Source: Pseudomonas monteilii (GTDB lineage Bacteria; Pseudomonadota; Gammaproteobacteria; Pseudomonadales; Pseudomonadaceae). From it: DNA of 64,000 nt. The stretch covers positions 1,426,001 through 1,490,000 of the forward strand of contig CP013997.1 in NCBI GenBank assembly GCA_001534745.1. The letters run 5' to 3'. The notes under the pieces were generated by a model. It did no database searches. It was not told the DNA's origin and saw nothing but the letters and a program-made list of their open reading frames with translations. A program made the translations under genes and the position numbers. Below are positions 53,566 through 63,181 of this stretch, piece after piece; within the stretch, counting starts at the first letter, position 1; each line of letters begins with the position of its first letter.

Positions 53566-55809
53566 TCAAGCGTGCAGCGGTTGTCGGGGCAGGGAAAAAT
53601 GGAATGTCGCCCCTTTGTCTATCTGGCCTTCAGCCCAGACTTCGCCGTCATGGCGTTCGATGATGCGGCGCACGCTGGCCAGGCCGATACCCGTTCCCTC
53701 GAAGTCTTCCATGCGGTGGAGGCGCTGGAAGACCCCGAACAGCTTGTTAGCATAGGTCATGTCGAAGCCCACGCCGTTGTCGCGGATGAAGATCTCGGTG
53801 TGCGTCGCGCTCTGTCGGTAGTCGATCCAGATGCGGGCCGGGTTGCGGTCGCGCGTGTACTTGACCGCGTTGGCAATCAGGTTCTGTAGCGCCATCTTCA
53901 GGAACGCCGGGTCGGCGATGACCTTGGGCAGCGAAGCGATCTCCCAGACGATCTCGCGTCCTTCGACATCCGGTGCCAGTTCGGCGCGGATGTTTTCGAT
54001 CAGCGCATTGGGGTCGACATCGGACAGCCGCAGCGCCGAGCGCCCCATCTGGGAAAAGTTGAGCAGGTTGTCGACCAGGGTGCCGGCGAAGCGCGCCGCC
54101 TCTTCGATATGCTGCAGGAAGCGCTGGCCGCGCTCGGTCATCGTCTGCGCCTCCATTTCGCTCAGCAGTTCGGTATAGCCGGCGATGTGTCGCAGCGGTG
54201 CGCGAAGGTCGTGCGAGACGCTGTAGGAGAAGGCTTCGAGCTCCTTGTTCGAGCGTTTCAGTTCGCTGGCCAGCTGAGCCAGTTCCTCGGCCTTGCGCAG
54301 GACGATGCCCAGCACCGCGTTGCGCAGCTCCAGGCTGCTTTCGAGAATCAGCGGGTCCCAGGGCTTGCTGAAATCACGGACTTCTTCGTGCCAGCGCTCG
54401 AAACTGTTGCGCGGGTCGAGGCTGCCTTGTGGCCCGATCTGTTTGTCCGGGCGACCTGCCCATTCGACCGTGCGCGCCTTTTCTGGTCGGAACCATACCA
54501 GGTAGTGGGAATGGATCTGCGAGATGGCCAGGGCCAGCACACCGGCGGCATGGTCGGCCAGTTCGGGCAGCTCCTCGATATCGCGCCGGACGTTGTCGGT
54601 GTGGAAGACGTTTTCGTCGCCACGTCGCGACAGCCAATGGACCAGGGCGGTGATCTGGGCAGCAGGCGGGGTACGCCCGACGGTGTCGCAACGATCGGCG
54701 CTGATGATGGCGGCGCCGCTGGCATCCGCGAAGGCCAACAGCACCTCGGGCAGTTCCAGCAAGCCCAGCGCGACGCTGTCATGGTCGGCCATGGACGACA
54801 GCATCTTGACGATGTGCTGGCGCAGGTCGAGCAGCTTGCGTGTGTTGGTGTGCGACTCGCGGGATTCGATCTGCAGCGACAGCACGCTGGCCAGCAGTTC
54901 GCATGCGGTCCGGGTCTGGAAATCGACGGTCCTGGGCTCGTCGTGGTGGCAGGAAATCAGCCCCCAGAGCTGCCCATCGACCACGATCGACAACGACATC
55001 GACGCCAGCGTGCCCATGTTGCGCATGTATTGCAGGTGGACGGGCGAGACGCTGCGCAGCGAAGCGAAGCTGAGGTCCAGCGGTTTACCGGTGCGCGGAT
55101 TGAGCTCGGGCACCAGGCGCGCCGGTTGGTAGTTGGCATCGCCGATCAGGCGAATCCGGTTGGTCCGGTACAGGTCGCGAGCCTGGCGCGGGATGTCGGA
55201 GCCGGGAAAGCACAACCCCAGGTAGCGCGGGTAGCCTGGCTCGGCTTCCTCGGCCAGGACCAGGCCGTTGCCTTCGCTGTCGAAGCGGTAGGCCTTGACC
55301 CGGCCGAAACCGGTCAGGCGCTTGATCTCCTGGACACTGCGCGTCAGCAGGTCGTGAATGTCGCCCAGTTGATTCAGGCTGTTGACGAAGGCTCGCACCA
55401 AGGGATAGTGGCTGGTCTGCGAGACCATGCTCTTGCAAGGTTCGAACTCGGCCAGCAACACCTGATCGTGTCGATGCACCAGCAATTGCAGCAGTTCGCC
55501 CGAAGCTCTTTCGGCGCACAGCCGCACGTTGCTGATGTGGAAAGGGAACTGGTCCTGCTCGGGCACCTGCTGGACCTGCGACGCCAGGTCGAACTCGACA
55601 TCCAGGAATGTGCGTGCATCCAGGCCGATCAGCTCTCCTGCAGGTCGTCCCAGCCAGCGCTCGGCGTTTTCGCTGGCCTGGAGGATGCTGAAGTCACGTT
55701 CGTCCAGCACGAGCAGGAACCCCTGCGGCTGGATGCTGCCCGGCACGCGGATCGGTTCCTGGGCGCAGCGTTCGATGGCGTGCTGGAGAGAAGGATCGGC
55801 GGTGGTCAA
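53566..55809 (-). CDS. bphP: Bacteriophytochrome histidine kinase
   Basis: Red/far-red light-sensing kinase with a biliverdin chromophore. From the TTG at 55809 (GGGAG 8 bases upstream) it is 747 residues; an ATG at 55857 would add 16 residues. PAS-GAF-PHY core: the chromophore Cys is at 15 (ERCAQEPIRVPGSIQPQG), GAF has FPGSDIPRQARDLY and the PHY tongue DPRNSFERWHE (PRxSF). The output is HisKA with SYSVSHDLRAPLRHI and a HATPase with NLIANAVKYT, DNGVGFDM and GTGIGLASV. No heme oxygenase gene is next to it, so biliverdin must come from elsewhere. Confidence 0.94.
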   Translation of the reverse strand: MTTADPSLQHAIERCAQEPIRVPGSIQPQGFLLVLDERDFSILQASENAERWLGRPAGELIGLDARTFLDVEFDLASQVQQVPEQDQFPFHISNVRLCAERASGELLQLLVHRHDQVLLAEFEPCKSMVSQTSHYPLVRAFVNSLNQLGDIHDLLTRSVQEIKRLTGFGRVKAYRFDSEGNGLVLAEEAEPGYPRYLGLCFPGSDIPRQARDLYRTNRIRLIGDANYQPARLVPELNPRTGKPLDLSFASLRSVSPVHLQYMRNMGTLASMSLSIVVDGQLWGLISCHHDEPRTVDFQTRTACELLASVLSLQIESRESHTNTRKLLDLRQHIVKMLSSMADHDSVALGLLELPEVLLAFADASGAAIISADRCDTVGRTPPAAQITALVHWLSRRGDENVFHTDNVRRDIEELPELADHAAGVLALAISQIHSHYLVWFRPEKARTVEWAGRPDKQIGPQGSLDPRNSFERWHEEVRDFSKPWDPLILESSLELRNAVLGIVLRKAEELAQLASELKRSNKELEAFSYSVSHDLRAPLRHIAGYTELLSEMEAQTMTERGQRFLQHIEEAARFAGTLVDNLLNFSQMGRSALRLSDVDPNALIENIRAELAPDVEGREIVWEIASLPKVIADPAFLKMALQNLIANAVKYTRDRNPARIWIDYRQSATHTEIFIRDNGVGFDMTYANKLFGVFQRLHRMEDFEGTGIGLASVRRIIERHDGEVWAEGQIDKGATFHFSLPRQPLHA

Positions 55810-56079
55810 AGGTAACGCTCCCGGTCCGTCACGCGTGGCGCGGACGTGTAGGCACATAGCATAGGGCTATCTACGGTATCAGAAAAAGACCGCGATTACC
55901 GGCCCAAGGCTCATATGAAAGCAAAAGCCCTCGTCGGTTTCATGCAGGTGTTCAAAGGGTTGCGTGTGACTGACGACCGGCAGGGGTAGGTTGTCACATC
56001 GGCGCGCAGACATAGCTACCACCGGTACGCGCATGCAGACGCGCACGCTCCCGTGCTCCTGTACACGAGAGACCGAGAC

Positions 56080-59000
56080 ATGTCCGAACACCTCGCCCCC
56101 GATACCTGCATCGACACCTTGATCGCCCGCCAACTGCCGACCTGGGTGCGTGATGCACCGGCCGATCTGCGTAGCGCCCTGCGTGGTCATCTGCTGGCCC
56201 AGCAGCGTGCCCATGCCCAGGCCAGTCATCTGCTCGGCAGCGTTCGTGCGCTGCCGGACTTTGCCGAGGCGGTGCTCTCGCCAGCATTGGCGCACCAGCT
56301 CGGGCGTCACGTGGATGTGCGCACCAGTCAACTCGATCTGGTGACCTACCTGCCGGAAGCCAGCGCCAGCCTGGGCATGGCGGCGACGTTCAGGCGCCAT
56401 GCCAGCAAGCAGAGCCTGCTGGCGGCCGCCTTGCACAACTTCGACGCCAACGAGACGGCCGCCAGCGCCTTCTCGTCCGAGACCACCCTCGTCGATGGCA
56501 ACTGCCAGCCCCTCGGTCTGGCACCTGAACGGTTCGCCGAACTGTGCCGGACCTTGGACATCGGTGCGCAGTACCAACGCCATATCAGGACGGTGCTGGC
56601 GCCGGAGGGCGAGGCCGGTGTGGAGGTTGCGCGCACCCTGGAGCAGGCATTCCGTACTGCGCTGACGGCGGATGCGTGCCTGGCCCGTGTGCGGGGTGGC
56701 CTGGACCACGCCAACTACCGTCGCCTGCTGGTGCTGACTGCGCCGGTCCCGGTGGTTCCGCCCGATACGTGCGTATTGAGCGCCCATTCGCTGCGCGTGC
56801 TGGGCAAGCGCGTCGAGGGCGCCTTGGCGCTGGAAGTCTGGTCTGACGCGTCGCCAGCCGCTACGCTCGAGGCCATCATCGCCTGGATTCCGGGCGACCC
56901 CATCGCCGCCATTTCCCTGCATGCCTCCTGGCGCGGACTGTCGATCGCCCTGGCTGGCCGCCTGACCACCTCAGGCTACCCGGCCTTCTTCGAGCAGCTG
57001 CTGGCCAAGCCGGATCGCCCGGCGTTCAGACAGGCGCTGGCGCGCAGGCTGCGCGAGGCCATTCCCAGCGCGCCTGTGGAAGTGGATGGGCGGCACGAGG
57101 CGATCGAGGGGAATGTCTTCGCCCATTTGCGTCGGCGTCAGGTCGACGCGATCCTGGACGACGCCAGGCGGCTGGCCGTGCCTACCGGCGAAGAAGACCG
57201 CAAGGCGCGTGCGGCCCGGCTGGAAGCCTATGCCAACGCCGGGCTCGACCTGTTGGGGTTGGCGGGACTGTTCGTGCCTGGACTGGGCGCGGCGATGCTG
57301 GGCATCACCGCCGTGCAATTGGCCGGTGAGGTGTACGAAGGCTACGAGGATTGGCAGTTGGGCGACCGGGACGCTGCCCTGGAGCATCTGTTCAACGTCG
57401 CCGAAAACATCGTGGGCAACGCCGTGGGAATGGCGGCGCCACCGGCGGTGCTCCAGCTCAGCGAGCGGGTGCTGTTCGTGGACGCGCTCACACCCATCGT
57501 CAAAGGCGCCGATGGGCTGCGCTTGATCGATCCCAGCCTGCCAGGCTACGCCTCGGCGACGGTCGAACCCGGTGGGCAGGACGTCAATGTCCGCCATGTG
57601 CAAGGGCATACCGGCACCCTGCGGCTGGAGCGCGCCCATGAACAGACACACTGGAAGGTCGTTCACCCCACACGAAAACAGGCCTATTCGCCTCCTGTCG
57701 ACATCAACGCGGCCGGCGGTTGGCGGCATGCGCTGGAGCAGCCTCAGGACTGGGCTGACAGGGGCGAACTGGTACGCAGGCTCGACAGCGAGACTGCCGC
57801 GGCCAGTGACGAAGCGGCTTGCTTCGCACTTCAAGTGACGGCGATGAACGAGGACCAGGTGCGACGCCTGCACCTGGAGAACGCGCCGGCGCCTGCACGG
57901 TTGCGAGACGCGTTGCAACGTTACGACCTGCACGTGCGTGTTCCAACGCTGTCAGGGGCAGCGTTCGAGGCGCAGGTGGCCGCGAACGCACCTGTCCTGT
58001 CCGCTGCCGCACAGGTGCTCAAACGTGATTTTCCGGGGCTGACCCCGCGTTGCGCCAATGAACTGGTCGAGCAGATCAGCCAGGCAGACGTGCAGCGCCT
58101 GCTCGACGAACAGCGCGTACCGCTGGCCCTGGCGCAGCAGGCGCGTTGGGCCCTGCACGACACGCGACTGGACCGGGCCTGCGCGGGACTGATCCTGGCC
58201 CAGGCCACTGGACGCGACACGGAAATCCTGGCGCTTGGCCTGATCGACGTGATGGCGCCCTGGCCCGAAGACGTTCGCATCGAGATTCGTCAGGACACCC
58301 CCCAAGGCGCGTTGATCGCCCAGTCGACCGCCCAGTCCGACGCCCGACCCCAGGTGATCGTCAGTCGACAGGGCCATTACTACTGCGTGGACGCGGCAGG
58401 GCAACTCATGGGCGCAAGCCGGCGCGATGGCACGCTGATGGAAGCATTGCTGTTGAGGCTTTCGTCATTGCAGAAGCTGCTGTTGGGTCAGGCCGACCTG
58501 AGCGCGCAGGCGTTGGGCGAACGCCTGGTCAAGGAAACAAGTCGATCACGTGAACAGGCGGCCGAAGCGTTGGGCTTGATAACCAAGCGTCAAGGTTTCA
58601 GGCCGCCGGTACGGTGGGGGGACGGACGGGTAGGCTATCCACTGAGCGGACGCGGGGAGAGCAGCCAGCAGGCGCTCGAGCGCGGCCTGCGCCAGCTTTA
58701 CCCCACCTTTTCCACGTCGGAGATCGAAGGGTATCTGCGCGATCTGCGCGCACGTGGCATCGACCCTTGGAACTACCTGCACGACTTGCATCAGCAACTG
58801 GCGACCTTGCGGTCGGCCCTCGAGGCTTGGCAATCCGAGCCAGGGACTGCCCTGCAGGCGCTTCGGCGGCATGAGGTCGCCACGCGCATCCGCCGTTGCT
58901 GGCGGCGCAAGCAGGGTGGCTATGATGGCGCGCGCCTGGTACTTCAAGGCGAGCGGGTCGGTCGTCTGCCCATGTTGCCGGACAGCATCGACTTCGGGCA

Positions 59001-60414
59001 CGTGCAGGAGCTGGTGCTGCGCAACATGACGTTGCTCGACGTGCCTGAGGCGTTCCTGCGCCGCTTCACGAACCTGCGCCTGCTGGACCTGCGGCACAAT
59101 CAGCTCACCCGCCTGCCGGCCGGGCTGGAATCACTGACGCAGGTGGTGGAGCTGCGCCTGGGTTACAACCGCATCGTCTGGGATGCGCAAAGCGACCAGC
59201 GACTGGCGGCGCTGACCCGTCTCGAGCGTCTGGATCTGTCTGGCAATCCGCTGCGTGTGGCGCCCAACCTCGTTGCACTGCGCAATCTGCGCCATGTGTC
59301 GCTGCGCGATACCTTGCTCACCGAGGTGCCGCTATGGCCGGAGCAGCGGCCCTTCGTGGAAGGGATCGACCTGCGGGACAACACCATCCAGCGCTTGCGT
59401 CCTTCAAGGTCGCATTCTTTCTTGCGACGGTTGTTCCTGCACGACAATCCACTGGACAGCGCCAGCGTGGCGCAGGTCGACCGCGCAGCGCAGTCGGGGA
59501 CGACAGCGTCCGAGGCTCGGCACATCGCTGAGGCCCATGCTGTGGCCGATAACCGCACCCGTGATCATTGGCTGAGCCACTTGCGCGACGATGAGCGAGA
59601 GTCGCATCGAGTCATCTGGGACAGCGTGCAGGCCGAACCTGGCAGTGAAGATTTGTTGCGCTTTTTCGCTGACCTGTCGCAATCCAACGAGTTCTTGCGT
59701 GCGCCAAGACGATTGACCCAGCGCGTGTGGCGCATCCTGAGCGCCTGCGAGCGCGACACCCAGGTCAGAGAAGCCTTGTTCCAACAGGCCGCCGGCCCTC
59801 GTACCTGCGCCGATCGCGTGTTGCTCGTACTCAGTCAGCTGGAGGTCTGTACGCTGGTGGCCGAAGCCACCGAGGGTCGTACGGATGCGCTGGCCACCCG
59901 TGCCCTGATGCGACTCGGTCGTTCATTGCATCGTCTGGAAGAGGTGGACCGCCTTGCCAATGCGCACATCGAACGGCTGCGTCTCGAGCAGCCGCCTCGA
60001 CCCGTGGACGACATCGAGGTCATCATGGCCTATCGCGTCAACCTGGCCGACGCGCTGGGCTTGCCCGAGCAGCCAGGCTACATGTACTTCGGCTCGCACA
60101 GTCGCGTCAGTCTGCTCGATCTGAGCACGGCACGTGTGCAGGTATTGACCACGGAAACCGACGAAAGACTGGCCAGCTCGCTGGCTCAGCGGGACTTCTG
60201 GATCGATCATCTGCGTCGACGCTTCGGTCACCTGTTCGAAGAGATGAACGCACCTTTTCACGCCCGGCTCGAAGCCTTGGACGGCTGGGGTGCGGAGGTG
60301 GCCGAGCAGACGTACCTCGAGCGTGTGGAACAACTGGCACGCGAGCGTGAGCAGGCCGAACGCAGGCTTCTGCTGAGGCTGACGCTGGATGAATTCGCGC
60401 TTTCACTGCATTGA
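56080..60414 (+). CDS. Large NEL-type E3 ubiquitin ligase effector-like protein with leucine-rich repeats
   Basis: A 1444-residue protein. The N-terminal two thirds resemble the dermonecrotic-toxin-like region (DUF6543 type) of Pseudomonas effector proteins, with a hydrophobic stretch around 383-430 (LDLLGLAGLFVPGLGAAMLGITAV). Leucine-rich repeats occupy about 968-1127 (LRLLDLRHNQLTRLPAGLE and following). A C-terminal NEL domain (about 1160-1417) has the catalytic motif CAD: Cys1243 and Asp1245 in RTCADRVLLVLSQLEV, matching CxD of IpaH/SspH ligases, plus DDIEVIMAYRVNLADALGLP. There is no signal peptide and no secretion gene nearby. The start is ATG at 56080; a GTG exists at 56053. Confidence 0.88.
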   Translation: MSEHLAPDTCIDTLIARQLPTWVRDAPADLRSALRGHLLAQQRAHAQASHLLGSVRALPDFAEAVLSPALAHQLGRHVDVRTSQLDLVTYLPEASASLGMAATFRRHASKQSLLAAALHNFDANETAASAFSSETTLVDGNCQPLGLAPERFAELCRTLDIGAQYQRHIRTVLAPEGEAGVEVARTLEQAFRTALTADACLARVRGGLDHANYRRLLVLTAPVPVVPPDTCVLSAHSLRVLGKRVEGALALEVWSDASPAATLEAIIAWIPGDPIAAISLHASWRGLSIALAGRLTTSGYPAFFEQLLAKPDRPAFRQALARRLREAIPSAPVEVDGRHEAIEGNVFAHLRRRQVDAILDDARRLAVPTGEEDRKARAARLEAYANAGLDLLGLAGLFVPGLGAAMLGITAVQLAGEVYEGYEDWQLGDRDAALEHLFNVAENIVGNAVGMAAPPAVLQLSERVLFVDALTPIVKGADGLRLIDPSLPGYASATVEPGGQDVNVRHVQGHTGTLRLERAHEQTHWKVVHPTRKQAYSPPVDINAAGGWRHALEQPQDWADRGELVRRLDSETAAASDEAACFALQVTAMNEDQVRRLHLENAPAPARLRDALQRYDLHVRVPTLSGAAFEAQVAANAPVLSAAAQVLKRDFPGLTPRCANELVEQISQADVQRLLDEQRVPLALAQQARWALHDTRLDRACAGLILAQATGRDTEILALGLIDVMAPWPEDVRIEIRQDTPQGALIAQSTAQSDARPQVIVSRQGHYYCVDAAGQLMGASRRDGTLMEALLLRLSSLQKLLLGQADLSAQALGERLVKETSRSREQAAEALGLITKRQGFRPPVRWGDGRVGYPLSGRGESSQQALERGLRQLYPTFSTSEIEGYLRDLRARGIDPWNYLHDLHQQLATLRSALEAWQSEPGTALQALRRHEVATRIRRCWRRKQGGYDGARLVLQGERVGRLPMLPDSIDFGHVQELVLRNMTLLDVPEAFLRRFTNLRLLDLRHNQLTRLPAGLESLTQVVELRLGYNRIVWDAQSDQRLAALTRLERLDLSGNPLRVAPNLVALRNLRHVSLRDTLLTEVPLWPEQRPFVEGIDLRDNTIQRLRPSRSHSFLRRLFLHDNPLDSASVAQVDRAAQSGTTASEARHIAEAHAVADNRTRDHWLSHLRDDERESHRVIWDSVQAEPGSEDLLRFFADLSQSNEFLRAPRRLTQRVWRILSACERDTQVREALFQQAAGPRTCADRVLLVLSQLEVCTLVAEATEGRTDALATRALMRLGRSLHRLEEVDRLANAHIERLRLEQPPRPVDDIEVIMAYRVNLADALGLPEQPGYMYFGSHSRVSLLDLSTARVQVLTTETDERLASSLAQRDFWIDHLRRRFGHLFEEMNAPFHARLEALDGWGAEVAEQTYLERVEQLAREREQAERRLLLRLTLDEFALSLH

Positions 60415-60515
60415 TTCATGCCACCGCGACCGACACGATGCGGCAGCAGCATCCGGCCGGCGTGGGTGAGGCTGTCGTGTGGGCTGTTCGCTACCAGGCG
60501 GTGAGGGGTCTGGAA

Positions 60516-60547
60516 AACGAGAAGGGGCCGCGAAAGCGGCCCCCATT
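60516..60547 (-). terminator. terminator after cysI-DUF934 operon
   Basis: GGGGCCGC-GAAA-GCGGCCCC (60524-60543) reads on the minus strand as a strong hairpin followed by TTCTCGTTTTCC just after the DUF934 stop. Confidence 0.75.
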
Positions 60548-60550
60548 CGA

Positions 60551-61045
60551 TCAACGGCGACGGAACAGCGGCCGCGGATCGTCGGCCGCGGCCTGGTAGG
60601 TGACCGAGAAATCCTTCAGGCCCTCGAGCGCGGCCTCCGGATCCTTGTCGGCACGGATGGCGAAGGCATCGAACCCGCAACGCGCCATGTAGAACAGCTG
60701 GTCGCGCAGCACGTCGCCAATGGCCCGAAGCTCGCCGGTGTACTGGTAGCGATCGCGCAGCAAACGGGCGTTGGAGTAGCTACGGCCGTCGGTGAAGGCC
60801 GGGAAGTTCAACGCGATCACCTGGAAGTGCTGGACGTCTTCACCGATCTCTTCGGCCTGTTCGTCGCTGTCCAGCCAGATGCCCAGGCCACCGTCGCGCG
60901 CCTTCAGCGCATGCCCGTGGTCGCGCCACAGCTGCAAAGGCACGATGTAGTCGTCGCAGTTGGTCAATTCGTCGAACGATGCGTCCTTGGGCAGCAGGTG
61001 CCAGGTTTCGTCGACGATCTGCTGGTGCTTAATGATTCGCTGCAT
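60551..61045 (-). CDS. DUF934 family protein, sulfite reductase-linked
   Basis: A 164-residue protein (MQRIIKHQQIVDETWHLL...) of the DUF934 family, almost always encoded with a CysI-type sulfite/nitrite reductase. It carries the conserved FPAFTDGRSYSNARLLRDR and GDVLRDQLFYMARCGFDAF blocks. It overlaps the end of cysI by 17 bp and has its start there. It is probably an accessory or electron-transfer adaptor for sulfite reduction; the mechanism is not known to me. Confidence 0.9.
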   Translation of the reverse strand: MQRIIKHQQIVDETWHLLPKDASFDELTNCDDYIVPLQLWRDHGHALKARDGGLGIWLDSDEQAEEIGEDVQHFQVIALNFPAFTDGRSYSNARLLRDRYQYTGELRAIGDVLRDQLFYMARCGFDAFAIRADKDPEAALEGLKDFSVTYQAAADDPRPLFRRR

Positions 61046-62681
61046 AGACGCGCTCCTTGAAAGGGTCGATGCCGATACGCTGGTAGGTGTCGATGAAGCG
61101 CTCGTCTTCGGTGCGTTTCTCGACATACACGCCGATCAGCTTCTCGATCACGTCGGCCATCTCGTCCTGGGCGAAGGAAGGACCGAGGATCTTGCCCAGG
61201 CTCGCATCGCGCGCTGCGTTGCCGCCCAGCGAGACCTGATAGAACTCCTCGCCCTTCTTGTCCACCCCGAGAATGCCGATGTGGCCGACGTGGTGATGGC
61301 CACAGGCGTTCATGCAACCGGAGATGTTCAGGTCCAGCTCGCCGATGTCGAACAGGTAGTCCAGGTCGTCGAAGCGGCGCTGGATGGACTCGGCGATCGG
61401 GATCGACTTGGCGTTGGCCAGCGAGCAGAAGTCGCCACCCGGGCAGCAGATGATGTCGGTCAGCAGGCCGATGTTCGGCGTGGCGAAGCCTTGTTCGCGC
61501 AGCTCCAGCCAGAGTGCATGCAGCTGCCGCTGTTCGACGTCGGCCAGGATGATGTTCTGCTCGTGCGAAGTGCGCAGGAAGCCGAAGCTGTATCGCTCGG
61601 CCAGGTCGGCCACGGCGTCGAGCTGCTGGTCGGTCAGGTCGCCCGGCGCCACGCCCGTAGGCTTGAGCGACAGGGTCACGGCGACATAGCCAGGGCGCTT
61701 GTGGGCACGGGTGTTGCGTGAGCGCCAGCGCGCGAAGCCGGGGTGTTCCTGGTCCAGGGTGGCGTAGTCGACGTCATCCAGGGCTTGGTAGGCCGGGTCG
61801 ACGAAGTGACGCGAGACGCGCTGCACTTCGGCTTCGGTCAAGGTGCTAGCACCGCCACGCAGGTGGACCATCTCGGCCTCGACCTTTTCGGCGAAGACTT
61901 CCGGCGTCAGGGCCTTGACCAGGATCTTGATCCGCGCCTTGTACTTGTTGTCACGGCGACCGTAACGGTTGTACACGCGCAGGATGGCGTCGAGGTAGCT
62001 GATCAGGTCCTGCCAGGGCAGGAACTCGTTGATGAACGCACCGACCACGGGCGTACGGCCCAGGCCGCCACCGACCAGCACGCGGAAGCCCAGTTCGCCG
62101 GCCGCGTTGTACATCGGCTCCAGGCCGATGTCGTGGACTTCGATGGCCGCACGGTCTTGTTTCGAGCCGTTGATGGCGATCTTGAACTTGCGCGGCAGGA
62201 AGGCGAATTCCGGGTGGAAGGTCGTCCACTGACGGACGATCTCGCACCAGGGGCGTGGATCGACCACCTCATCCTGGGCGACACCGGCGAACTGGTCGGT
62301 GGTGGTGTTGCGCAGGCAGTTGCCGCTGGTCTGGATCGCGTGCATCTGCACGGTGGCCAGCTCGGCGAGGATGTCCGGGATGTCTTCCAGCGCCGGCCAG
62401 TTGAACTGCACGTTCTGCCGGGTGCTGATGTGGGCGTAACCCTTGTCGTAGTCGCGGGCGATCTTCGCGAGCATGCGCGCCTGGGTGGCGTTCAACTGAC
62501 CATAAGGGACGGCCACGCGCAGCATGGGGGCGAAACGCTGGATGTAGAGGCCATTCTGCAGGCGCAGAGGGCGGAATTCTTCTTCGCTCAGCTCACCGGC
62601 CAGGTAGCGGCGGGTCTGATCACGGAACTGCTTGACGCGGTCCTCGATGATCCGCTGATCGTACTCGTCATATACGTACAT
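61029..62681 (-). CDS. cysI: Sulfite reductase hemoprotein subunit (CysI-type)
   Basis: Siroheme/[4Fe-4S] enzyme reducing sulfite to sulfide. The 550 residues hold two nitrite/sulfite-reductase ferredoxin-like half domains, the cluster/siroheme Cys motifs TDIICCPGGDFCSLA and LNISGCMNACGHHHVGHIG, and the substrate-binding Arg/Lys-rich ISTRQNVQFNW. It shows the Pseudomonas two-gene form (with DUF934) and no adjacent CysJ flavoprotein. The start is ATG at 62681. Regulation by CysB (23 kb) is expected; AT-rich DNA at 62,760-62,800 is the likely promoter. Confidence 0.94.
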   Translation of the reverse strand: MYVYDEYDQRIIEDRVKQFRDQTRRYLAGELSEEEFRPLRLQNGLYIQRFAPMLRVAVPYGQLNATQARMLAKIARDYDKGYAHISTRQNVQFNWPALEDIPDILAELATVQMHAIQTSGNCLRNTTTDQFAGVAQDEVVDPRPWCEIVRQWTTFHPEFAFLPRKFKIAINGSKQDRAAIEVHDIGLEPMYNAAGELGFRVLVGGGLGRTPVVGAFINEFLPWQDLISYLDAILRVYNRYGRRDNKYKARIKILVKALTPEVFAEKVEAEMVHLRGGASTLTEAEVQRVSRHFVDPAYQALDDVDYATLDQEHPGFARWRSRNTRAHKRPGYVAVTLSLKPTGVAPGDLTDQQLDAVADLAERYSFGFLRTSHEQNIILADVEQRQLHALWLELREQGFATPNIGLLTDIICCPGGDFCSLANAKSIPIAESIQRRFDDLDYLFDIGELDLNISGCMNACGHHHVGHIGILGVDKKGEEFYQVSLGGNAARDASLGKILGPSFAQDEMADVIEKLIGVYVEKRTEDERFIDTYQRIGIDPFKERVYAANH

Positions 62682-63012
62682 AAAAGTCCTGTCTCAGGCT
62701 GCAGGCAGCTAATCGCGCGCACGGCCGCGCACTCCCGTTCGGAGCGGCGGGAAGATAGCATTTTGTGGATATGCGCTAAAGGGATGTTTTGGTATATGGA
62801 AAGAACCTTCGGGACTAAGGGAAGAGGGGCAGGCTGCAAGTGACGAGCGGCAAGCGGCAAGCAGTTGGCGGGGGTTGCCAGTGAGCCTGCAGGGCGCGAG
62901 GTCGCTGTAACCTGTAGTCTTCTTGTCATCCTAAAAACCCTGCTTGAGAAGTGGGCATTGTTGAACTTAACTCCCAGGGGTGTGCATTCATACCATCACA
63001 AGAGGCAATGCC
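62682..63012. promoter_or_regulatory. 331-bp intergenic region: cysI promoter side and degenerate repeats
   Basis: Near cysI it is AT-rich (GGATATGCGC...GGTATATGG around 62,768-62,800), suiting a CysB-dependent minus-strand promoter. At 62,831-62,893 lies a GCTGCAAG/GCGGCAAGC degenerate repeat related to the 14-bp units at 36.8 kb. The rest shows nothing recognisable. Confidence 0.4.
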
Positions 63013-63120
63013 ATGGGACACCCGACCAAGATGCGCAAGCCTGGAACCAGTGTCGATACGTGGGCGATCGTCTGCCTCGCCGTATTGGTCGTCGTAGCGG
63101 CGGTGTACTGGATCAGTTGA
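63013..63120 (+). CDS. 35-residue single-pass membrane peptide
   Basis: ATG at 63013 with AAGAGG 7 bases upstream encodes a basic N-terminus (MGHPTKMRKPGTSVD) followed by one hydrophobic helix (WAIVCLAVLVVVAAVYWIS) and a TGA at 63118. The amphipathic start plus single membrane span is typical of small bacterial membrane proteins. I do not recognise the family. It sits between the cysI promoter region and the REP array. Confidence 0.6.
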   Translation: MGHPTKMRKPGTSVDTWAIVCLAVLVVVAAVYWIS

Positions 63121-63181
63121 GCGAAGGCGTCGACGCACTGGCCGGGCCTCATGGTTGGCCTGACAGATCGACGCAAGCCCT

